Positions 39,707 to 45,646 of a stretch of DNA of 45,646 bases are shown in pieces. Origin of the DNA: Myceligenerans pegani (lineage in GTDB: Bacteria; Actinomycetota; Actinomycetes; Actinomycetales; Cellulomonadaceae); the NCBI RefSeq assembly GCF_014892515.1, contig NZ_JADBGR010000023.1, positions 1 to 45,646 of the forward strand. The letters are read 5' to 3'. The notes below the pieces were generated by a model. The model did not search any database. It saw only the letters and a list, made by a program, of their open reading frames with translations, and was not told the origin of the DNA. Numbering within the stretch: the first letter of the stretch is position 1; every line of letters begins with the position of its first letter. The translations under genes and the position numbers were made by a program.

Positions 39707-40726
39707 ATGCTTCAGCAGCCGGCGTCTGGTCGTGTGTCCGATACCACCCATTCGAGCTTGCAACGGTCGCCCGCGATGCCTACCGGGCCGACGAGGGCTG
39801 CCATGCGCGAAGCGATCGCCGAGGCGCTCTGGCACCACGTAAAGGCACCCCGTCTCGCTGACGAGTGTGATGATCTGCAACTGCCACAGCGTGACGATCT
39901 GCCTGATCCGATGGCAAGCAAGCGCGTCTATGTGAAAGCCCGGTTACGCGGGTTGGGCATCGATCAACTGATCGAAGTCGGACGGCAAGTTCACCACGAG
40001 TTCCCACACAGCGATCTGGAGCGTCTACTCAATCCTGGCGCAGCTCGGAGCGTCGACGGAGAGGTGAAGAACATCATCTTCGCGGCCGTGGGGGCAAAGC
40101 CAACGATCGTGATCAGGGATGCGCTCTCAAATCTCCTTGAGATCACCGATGGCTCGGATCGCGTGCTGGTCTATGACCGCGAGGTCGGCGAGGCGGGTCT
40201 GACGTGGTCGTCGCTGACGTCGTGGTGGGTGGAACGCCAAGTACTGCGAAGCTCAGGCGATACGGACGGTGCAAGGCAACTCTACGGTCGTCTTGTCGGA
40301 TCTGTTGCCAACGAGGCAGAACGAATGATTTTCAGAGCCTACTGTGGACTTTATGGTACTCATGGTGGTGACATACCGGCAATGCTGCCGCAGGTCTATC
40401 TGCACTACGATCCCTACGCTCGTGGCCGCGGAGGGACACTTGTAAGACAGCGCATGGACTTCCTGCTATTGCTGCCGCACGGGCGTCGAGTCGTCATCGA
40501 ACTGGACGGTGTGCAGCATTATGCAGACCACGAACGAGCATCGTGCGGGCACTACGCCGCTCGGCCAGCAAAGTACGCCGAGATGGTCAAGGAGGATCGG
40601 ACGCTCCAGCTTCACGGGTATGAGGTCTACCGGTTCGGTGGTGCCGAACTCGTGAATCGTGAGGAAGCGCAAGCGATGTTGGGCGACTTCTTCCGGGCAC
40701 TGCTTGACCTACCGAGTCAGGGTTAG
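39707..40726 (+). CDS. Putative AbiJ-related/PD-(D/E)XK nuclease-like protein
   Basis: The frame gives 339 residues from ATG 39707, or 316 from ATG 39776; neither start has a ribosome site. The N-terminal part (AMREAIAEALWHHV, KRVYVKARLRGLGIDQLIEVG) resembles the small helical N-terminal domain of AbiJ-type abortive-infection proteins, which is a tentative match. The C-terminal part has LVRQRMDFLLLLPHGRRVVI then ELDGVQHYADH, followed by KYAEMVKEDRTLQLHGYEVY and RFGGAEL. This is a pattern of the PD-(D/E)XK nuclease fold (Asp in RMDFLL, Glu-Leu-Asp, Lys/Asp later). Codon use is less GC-extreme than its neighbours, suggesting separate acquisition. A phage-defence role is inference. Confidence 0.65.
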   Translation: MLQQPASGRVSDTTHSSLQRSPAMPTGPTRAAMREAIAEALWHHVKAPRLADECDDLQLPQRDDLPDPMASKRVYVKARLRGLGIDQLIEVGRQVHHEFPHSDLERLLNPGAARSVDGEVKNIIFAAVGAKPTIVIRDALSNLLEITDGSDRVLVYDREVGEAGLTWSSLTSWWVERQVLRSSGDTDGARQLYGRLVGSVANEAERMIFRAYCGLYGTHGGDIPAMLPQVYLHYDPYARGRGGTLVRQRMDFLLLLPHGRRVVIELDGVQHYADHERASCGHYAARPAKYAEMVKEDRTLQLHGYEVYRFGGAELVNREEAQAMLGDFFRALLDLPSQG

Positions 40727-40827
40727 CGTCCACGTCAGCATGTCCGTGCGACTGGCGGAGACATCCCCCGTCTGCACGTACCTACGAAGTCGTCAGATCG
40801 CGGCCTGAGTTCCTGGTTCCCCCTGCA

Positions 40828-40847
40828 CACCTCCGTCCTAGGAGGTG
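40828..40847 (+). promoter_or_regulatory. Hairpin covering the relaxase ribosome binding site
   Basis: CACCTCC (40828-40834), loop GTCCTA, GGAGGTG (40841-40847): a perfect 7-bp stem whose right arm is the Shine-Dalgarno of the gene starting at 40856. If formed in mRNA it would reduce relaxase translation. Confidence 0.6.
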
Positions 40848-40855
40848 GGCAGCGG

Positions 40856-43800
40856 ATGACGGTGTCGATGAAGAAGATGTCGGCCGGGGACGGCTACCGG
40901 TACTTCATGGAGTCGGTCGCGGTTGGCGACGGGGACCGGTCGATGGCGACTCCGCTGACCCGCTACTACGCCGAGACCGGAACCCCGCCGGGCCGGTGGC
41001 TCGGTTCCGGCGTCAAGGACCTGGGTTCGGACAAGGCGGGCCGCCTGGCGGTGGGGGACATCGTGACCGAGGCGCAGATGGCGCGCCTGGCGGGCAAGGG
41101 CATCGACCCGATCACCGGCGGCAAGCTCGGGCGCTCCTACCCGGACTACGAGCCGGGCTCGAACAGGACCGCGGTGGCCGGATACGACTTCACGTTCTCC
41201 CTGCCCAAGTCCGCCTCCGCGCTGTGGGCGGTCGCGGACGCAGACCTGCAGGAAGCGATTGTGGAAGCTCATCATGGCGCGGTCGGGGATGTGTTCGCGG
41301 TCATGGAACGCGAACTGGCCGCCACCCGGGTCGGCGCGGCGGTGGCGGGCAACGCGGTGCGGGCGGCGGGGGAGGGCGGGGCAGTCGCCCAGGTCCCGGT
41401 CACGGGTCTGATCGCGATGGCGTTCGATCACCCGGACTCGCGCGCGAACGACCCGCACCTGCACACCCATGTGGTGGTGTCGAACAAGGTCAAGACGGTG
41501 CTGGACGGCAGGTGGCGGTCCCTGGACGGGCGGCCCCTGCACGACGCGACCGTGGCCCTGTCGGAGCTGCACGAAGCGATCGTCGCCGACCGCCTGACCC
41601 GTGCACTGGGCGTGGAGTGGGAGCCGCGCAGCCGCGGGACCGACCGCAATCCGGCCTGGGCCATCGCCGGGGTGCCGGAGGAGTTGGTGGAGGCGTTCTC
41701 GAGCCGGTCGGCGCAGATCGATGCCCGCACCGACGAACTCATCGCCGAACACCGCGCCACCCACGGCCGCGCGCCGACATCCAAGCGGATCGTGAAGTAC
41801 CGCGCCCAGGCCACCCTGGAAACTCGCCCCGAGAAGGTGCAGCGCTCCCTGGCGGACCTGACCGGCGCATGGCGCAACCGCGCCGCCCGGATCCTCGGCC
41901 GCAGCCCCGCCGACTGGGCCAGGCAGGTCGCTTCTGGCGGGCGGGTGCGGTTGCTGCGGGCCGATGATGTCCCCCAGGACGTCATCAACGATGTCGCGGC
42001 GACGGTGTTGATCGCGGTGGGGGACAAGAAGTCGACCTGGCGCCGCTGGAACCTGGTTGCCGAGGTTGCTCGGCAGACCAAGGCCTGGCGCTTCGCCAGC
42101 ACCGCCGACCGCGTCACCGTCACCATGGCCGTCACCGACCAGGCGCTGGAGGGCTCGGTCCGGTTGACGCCGTTGGACTTCGAGGCCACCCCGGCCGCGT
42201 TCCTGCGCGCGGACGGGACCAGCATCTTCCGGGCAAAGGACTCGGCCGTCTTCACCTCCCAGGCTCTGTTGGATGCGGAGGAACGCCTGGTCAAGTGCGC
42301 CGACACGCGCACCGCACCCACCCTGGATCTGGCCGCCGTCGACCACGCGATCGTGAAACGAGGCGGCAGGTCGCGGGACGGGCGTCCGGTGCGGTCGGTG
42401 TCGGTCGAGCAGGCCGAGGCCGTCGCCCGCATCGCGGGCTCGGGCCGCCAGGTCGATCTGCTCGTCGGTCCGGCCGGGGCCGGGAAGACCACCACCATGT
42501 GCGCCCTGCGCGCCGCGTGGGAACACCAGCACGGGCGCGGCTCCGTGGCCGGCCTCGCGCCGTCGGCCACGGCCGCCGAGGTGCTGGCCGGGGATCTCGG
42601 GATCGGGTGCGAGAACACGGCCAAGTGGCTGTACGAGCACTTCAACGGCCGGGCACGCTTCCGGGAGGGGCAGCTCGTCATCGTGGACGAGGCCACCCTG
42701 GCCGGGACGTTCTCGCTGGACCGGATTACCGCGCACGCCGCCGCGGCCGGGGCGAAGGTGCTTCTGGTCGGCGACCCCGCACAGCTCCAAGCCGTCCAGG
42801 CCGGCGGCGCCTTCAGTCTGCTGGCCGCAGAACGCGCCACCCGGGATGGCGTGCCGAAGCTGACCGAGGTGCACCGCTTCACGAACGACTGGGAGAAACG
42901 CGCCTCCCTCGCCCTGCGCCACGGCCGCATTGAAGCCGTCGGCGCCTACCTCGCCCACGACCGAGTCCGCGACGGCGAGACCGACCAGATGATCGAGTGC
43001 GCATACGACGCCTGGCGGGGTGACCTCGCCCAGGGCAAGGCGTCTGTCCTGGTCGCCACCGACACCGAAACCGTCCGCGCGCTGAACGAACGCGCCCGCG
43101 CTGAACGCCTGCACATCGGAGCCACCGACGCCGGTCGGGCCGTCCGGCTGGCCGACGGCCTGGATGCCTCTGCCGGTGACGTGGTGATCACTCGGCGCAA
43201 CGACCGGCGGCTGCGAACTCGCAGCGGCGACTGGGTGCGCAACGGCTCCCGGTGGACCGTCGCCAAGGTCCGCGACGACGGCTCCGTCGTCGTCCGCCAG
43301 CCCGGCGCGAAGTACGGCAGAACCGTTGTGCTCCCGGCCGACTACGCCGCCGAGCACCTGGACCTGGGGTACGCGATTACCACCCACCGCACCCAGGGCG
43401 TCACCGTCGCCACCGCACACTTGCTCGCTGCCCCGGGCATGACCCGTGAACACCTGTACGTCGGTCTGACCCGCGGCCGGGAGAACAACACCGTCTACCT
43501 CGCCACTGACACCGGCGCCGACATCACCCCGGACGACTACGAGGAACCCACCGCCCGCGCCATCCTCACCGCGATCCTCCACACCAGCGGCGCTGAGAAG
43601 GCCGCCACCCAGACCCGACGCGACGAACACGAACGCTACGGGACGATCGCGCGGCTCGCCGCCGAGTACGAAACCCTGGCCGCCGCCGCACAACGCGACC
43701 GCTGGACCCGGCTCCTGCACAACTCCGGCCTCACACCGGACGAGGTCGACCAGGTTGTCACCGCGCCCGCGTTCGGAGCCCTGACCGCCGAACTTCGACG

Positions 43801-44377
43801 AGCCGAAGCCGACGGCTACACGGTCGAAGCCGTCCTGCCTGCCCTGGTCGCACAGCGCAGCCTGGACGACGCCGAGGACCCGGCCGCAGTCCTGCACCAC
43901 CGGCTCGCACACGCCACTGCCCGGCCGCGACGCTCGGACGGGCTCACTCCGCGCTTGACACCGCAGCCGCGACGGATCGCCGGGCTCATCCCCCAGGCGA
44001 CCGGACCCATGCCCGCCGAGTACGAGCAGGCGCTCCAGCAACGCGAACGGCGCATCGAGCAACGTGCCGACGAACTCGTTGCCCGCGCTCAGCGCGACGA
44101 CGAACCCTGGTTCACCCAGCTCGGACCCGAACCCGCCGACCAGCGAGGCCGCCACGCCTGGCGCACCGCGGCCCGGACGGTGGCTGCCTACCGCGACCGC
44201 TACAACATCATGAGCGAGGCTTCCCTTGGCGTCGAGTCTGTTGCCACCGGCATTCAGGCGGTCGACGCCCGACGAGCTACAGCAGCCCTGCACACCACCG
44301 AGCCTCCGTGGTCAGCGCCACCGGCCCATTGGCATGGTGGTTCCGGTCCTGAGGCCGACTACGGGGTCGACCTGTGA
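40856..44377 (+). CDS. MobF-family (TrwC/TraI-like) relaxase-helicase
   Basis: The 1173-residue protein has an N-terminal relaxase domain with tyrosines at GYRYFMESV and TRYYAETG and the three-histidine metal site DPHLHTHVVVSN (His201, 203, 205). An SF1 RecD/TraI-type helicase follows: GPAGAGKTTTM (Lys544), VDEATLAG (Asp611-Glu612), LLVGDPAQLQAV, and late motifs GYAITTHRTQGVT and YVGLTRGRENN. The C-terminus is a charged, Ala/Arg-rich tail. It nicks oriT and unwinds the transferred strand. The ATG at 40856 is preceded by GAGGTGGG held in a hairpin. No mating-pair genes are seen, so the element may rely on a helper or on genes beyond the window. Confidence 0.95.
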   Translation: MTVSMKKMSAGDGYRYFMESVAVGDGDRSMATPLTRYYAETGTPPGRWLGSGVKDLGSDKAGRLAVGDIVTEAQMARLAGKGIDPITGGKLGRSYPDYEPGSNRTAVAGYDFTFSLPKSASALWAVADADLQEAIVEAHHGAVGDVFAVMERELAATRVGAAVAGNAVRAAGEGGAVAQVPVTGLIAMAFDHPDSRANDPHLHTHVVVSNKVKTVLDGRWRSLDGRPLHDATVALSELHEAIVADRLTRALGVEWEPRSRGTDRNPAWAIAGVPEELVEAFSSRSAQIDARTDELIAEHRATHGRAPTSKRIVKYRAQATLETRPEKVQRSLADLTGAWRNRAARILGRSPADWARQVASGGRVRLLRADDVPQDVINDVAATVLIAVGDKKSTWRRWNLVAEVARQTKAWRFASTADRVTVTMAVTDQALEGSVRLTPLDFEATPAAFLRADGTSIFRAKDSAVFTSQALLDAEERLVKCADTRTAPTLDLAAVDHAIVKRGGRSRDGRPVRSVSVEQAEAVARIAGSGRQVDLLVGPAGAGKTTTMCALRAAWEHQHGRGSVAGLAPSATAAEVLAGDLGIGCENTAKWLYEHFNGRARFREGQLVIVDEATLAGTFSLDRITAHAAAAGAKVLLVGDPAQLQAVQAGGAFSLLAAERATRDGVPKLTEVHRFTNDWEKRASLALRHGRIEAVGAYLAHDRVRDGETDQMIECAYDAWRGDLAQGKASVLVATDTETVRALNERARAERLHIGATDAGRAVRLADGLDASAGDVVITRRNDRRLRTRSGDWVRNGSRWTVAKVRDDGSVVVRQPGAKYGRTVVLPADYAAEHLDLGYAITTHRTQGVTVATAHLLAAPGMTREHLYVGLTRGRENNTVYLATDTGADITPDDYEEPTARAILTAILHTSGAEKAATQTRRDEHERYGTIARLAAEYETLAAAAQRDRWTRLLHNSGLTPDEVDQVVTAPAFGALTAELRRAEADGYTVEAVLPALVAQRSLDDAEDPAAVLHHRLAHATARPRRSDGLTPRLTPQPRRIAGLIPQATGPMPAEYEQALQQRERRIEQRADELVARAQRDDEPWFTQLGPEPADQRGRHAWRTAARTVAAYRDRYNIMSEASLGVESVATGIQAVDARRATAALHTTEPPWSAPPAHWHGGSGPEADYGVDL

Positions 44378-44489
44378 CCTCCTCGGCGAGGATGCTCGAG
44401 CTATCACCCTCCGGCCGTCATCCTCTGTGGGTCCCGGTTCCCTCTCGCGCACCCCGGCGAGCATCACCCACATGATGGGCCACGCTGCC

Positions 44490-44495
44490 TAGAGT
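44490..44495 (+). promoter_or_regulatory. -10 box of the 44503 gene (leaderless start)
   Basis: TAGAGT is followed by 7 nt and the GTG at 44503, with no ribosome site. Confidence 0.45.
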
Positions 44496-44502
44496 TCGCC
44501 TG

Positions 44503-44886
44503 GTGATAGATGAATGGGAAGGCTGGCCACCTCCTGGAGAGCGGGTGAGGTCTGAGTCGCCCCGAGAATTCGCCGCGACTGGGCGAGAGGTCGACTTCTT
44601 CCTCCCTGTTGTCTGTACCGACCGGGGACAACACCGACAGACGCGGCTGACGACGGTGATCCGAGAGCTGGACGGTGGACGGCACATGTCGCAGGCGTTG
44701 GTGGCGTTTGCACCACCAATGGGGGCTGAAGCTCGACCTCGGAGCTTGATGAGCCAGAACTCTTACACGTTCATCTGTCCTCGCTGTCGACGAACGCCGT
44801 TGGTGGAGAGCCGTCGATGGTGGGACGTCGTGCTGCGACACGCTTGCGCCGATGCTCGCTGGATCGATGTCTCATATCTAGACTGA
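44503..44886 (+). CDS. Hypothetical protein with CPRC zinc-like motif (127 aa)
   Basis: The GTG at 44503 lies 7 nt after a -10 box, fitting a leaderless transcript. The product is soluble, with an acidic start (DEWEGWPPPGERVR), a middle with VVCTDRGQHRQTRLT and a C-terminal CPRCRRTPLV, then RHACADARW. The Cys residues could hold one zinc ion. It is downstream of the relaxase but has its own promoter. I do not recognise the family; small zinc proteins of this kind are frequent in actinobacterial integrative elements. Confidence 0.6.
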   Translation: MIDEWEGWPPPGERVRSESPREFAATGREVDFFLPVVCTDRGQHRQTRLTTVIRELDGGRHMSQALVAFAPPMGAEARPRSLMSQNSYTFICPRCRRTPLVESRRWWDVVLRHACADARWIDVSYLD

Positions 44887-45007
44887 CGCCATCTCCCTGT
44901 TGGGAGCCCCAGGCGTCGGTGGGGTTACCTCCGAGCCACCGAGGTGGCCTTGCGCGCGCAGCCCGCTCACCGGTGGGTCCCTTAGGGGTACCCACTGGAG
45001 GAAATCG

Positions 45008-45202
45008 ATGGGGCGTAAGGCACGAGTAGAGAGCGCCGCGGCGTCGCCGCAGACGAGCCCGATTCTTGTTGCTGCACGTGAAGGCTGGGGCACTACGTTC
45101 CGCTATGCCGTCTTGTTGACGGTGAGTCGCGTCATCCCAAGTGCGCTGGCGATCGGCATGTTGGGGTTGATCAAATGGTGGTTCTGCGACGGAGCGAGCT
45201 AG
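45008..45202 (+). CDS. Small membrane protein (64 aa)
   Basis: A strong GGAGGAAA sits 4 nt before the ATG at 45008. The 64-residue product has a polar N-terminus (MGRKARVESAAASPQTSP) and a hydrophobic C-terminal half (TFRYAVLLTVSRVIPSALAI, then GMLGLIKWWF). One membrane helix and perhaps a re-entrant segment are likely. The ribosome site argues strongly that it is translated. It resembles the short membrane proteins often found in actinobacterial mobile elements, but no function can be assigned. Confidence 0.65.
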   Translation: MGRKARVESAAASPQTSPILVAAREGWGTTFRYAVLLTVSRVIPSALAIGMLGLIKWWFCDGAS

Positions 45203-45336
45203 CCTTACAGTCCTATCTCCTGTGTCTCCTTGTCGACCCCGGCCACCGGGGCAGGGGGCGCCGGGTGAACGTGCGTATTCGGAGCGCCCGGGGTGAATCA
45301 TCGGGTGGGAGGGAGCAAAGCGACGTCGTATCCAGC

Positions 45337-45564
45337 TCACTCGTTCGAATGCCCATTCTCGGAGCCACGCCCGTGAAACAGGTCGACGAGGTCACGCCGC
45401 TTCTCCTGCGACATTCGGATGAAGATGGCGAGGAATCCGAGCGCGGTCGAAACGGCGACTGCCCAGATCGCCAGAGCCACCCATGCGTCGCCGCCGGAAA
45501 AAGCCCAACCGCCCAGGCCGGTAGCGGCCAGGGTGCTAATGCCGCGGATGATCTTGTGCTTCAT
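45337..45564 (-). CDS. Small two-span membrane protein (75 aa)
   Basis: From ATG 45564, with GGAGG 6 nt upstream, the 75-residue product starts MKHKIIRGISTLAATGLGGW. A hydrophobic stretch AWVALAIWAVAVSTALGFLA follows, and a charged tail (MSQEKRRDLVDLFHGRGSEN). One strong and one weak membrane span are visible. It is on the minus strand, convergent with the 64-aa gene, and lower in GC than the core genes. Function unknown. Confidence 0.65.
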   Translation of the reverse strand: MKHKIIRGISTLAATGLGGWAFSGGDAWVALAIWAVAVSTALGFLAIFIRMSQEKRRDLVDLFHGRGSENGHSNE

Positions 45565-45646
45565 TTCTGCCTCCGTGAGGGTTCGAGGGCGGCAGGCTGA
45601 GCCAACGAGGCACCTACCGTCCTTTCCTGCTGGTCGGTGGTGCCCG

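Larger units (their letters stand above)
23059..45646. mobile_element. Integrative (mobilizable or conjugative) element inserted at tRNA-Ala, right end not in window
   Basis: The tRNA-Ala 3' half is followed by an excisionase-like HTH gene and a tyrosine integrase on the same strand. Some 16 kb further right is a MobF relaxase. Cargo includes a lanthipeptide cluster, regulators and a possible defence protein. No type IV secretion, FtsK/TraB transfer or replication gene is recognised within the window, so whether it is self-transmissible cannot be judged. No second copy of the tRNA 3' end was found up to 45646; the attR end must lie beyond. The left boundary is inferred from the tRNA. Confidence 0.75.

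Noticed and set aside
39347-39880. Minus-strand frame with Trp/Gly-rich protein across the G-free tract
   Set aside because: Its composition is a direct result of the G-rich tract, it has no ribosome site, and it overlaps the upstream region of lanA.
40838-44293. 1151-codon open frame on the minus strand
   Set aside because: It mirrors the relaxase gene and encodes low-complexity Gly/Arg/Val sequence; the + strand frame has all relaxase and helicase motifs.
45341-45362. GTTCGAATGCCC as a possible second copy of the tRNA-Ala 3' end (attR)
   Set aside because: Only the common GTTCGAAT of T loops is shared; the flanking acceptor-stem bases do not match.
1-45646. CRISPR array
   Set aside because: No series of 25-40 bp repeats with regular unique spacers is present; the repeats found are short tandem units.

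Overview
The window looks like a chromosomal stretch of a very high-GC actinobacterium. Divergent GTG starts, leaderless promoters, a SepX/GlpR-type division protein, a Ruc/FmdB zinc-ribbon gene with a CIRCE operator, and the order mscL - SAF protein - FmdB - 5-formyl-THF cyclo-ligase - RimJ - SepX all fit. A secreted pectinesterase with a ricin-type lectin domain suggests a plant-polymer-degrading member of the Micrococcales (Cellulosimicrobium/Isoptericola/Promicromonospora-like). This placement is inference; the sequence alone does not fix the genus.

Positions 1-5500 hold a truncated multi-spanning membrane protein, a membrane-anchored L,D-transpeptidase and tRNA-Arg(CCU). They are followed by debris: the C-terminal piece of a large serine recombinase ending at a 46-bp imperfect inverted repeat, a secreted trypsin-like protease, and two fused gene remnants (an internally deleted solute-binding protein and the tail of an XRE regulator).

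Positions 5500-22700 are mostly core chromosome. They hold a large SF1-helicase-like protein with broken ATPase motifs and a C-terminal nuclease-like domain, mscL, a SAF-domain protein, the Ruc-like zinc-ribbon protein under CIRCE, a penicillin-acylase-family hydrolase, 5-formyl-THF cyclo-ligase, a RimJ-type acetyltransferase, and a MarR regulator divergent from a fused LLM-flavin/FAD oxidoreductase. The SepX homologue and the pectinesterase follow.

From tRNA-Ala(CGC) at 23009-23081 to the right edge the sequence reads as an integrative mobile element: excisionase-like HTH protein, tyrosine integrase, cargo, and a MobF (TrwC/TraI-like) relaxase at 40856-44377. Its right end is not in the window. 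The standout cargo is a class I FxLD lanthipeptide cluster on the minus strand: precursor peptide (39136-39315), full-length LanB dehydratase and LanC cyclase, translationally coupled. It faces a convergent PIMT-like 'FxLD-system' methyltransferase (33758-34975). A TPR/HTH regulator, a second XRE regulator, a frameshifted HAD phosphatase and several small unknown genes lie just beyond. A PD-(D/E)XK-like, possibly AbiJ-related protein sits between the precursor and the relaxase, across a striking 136-nt stretch without a single G on the + strand. No transporter or leader protease for the lanthipeptide is recognisable in the window.
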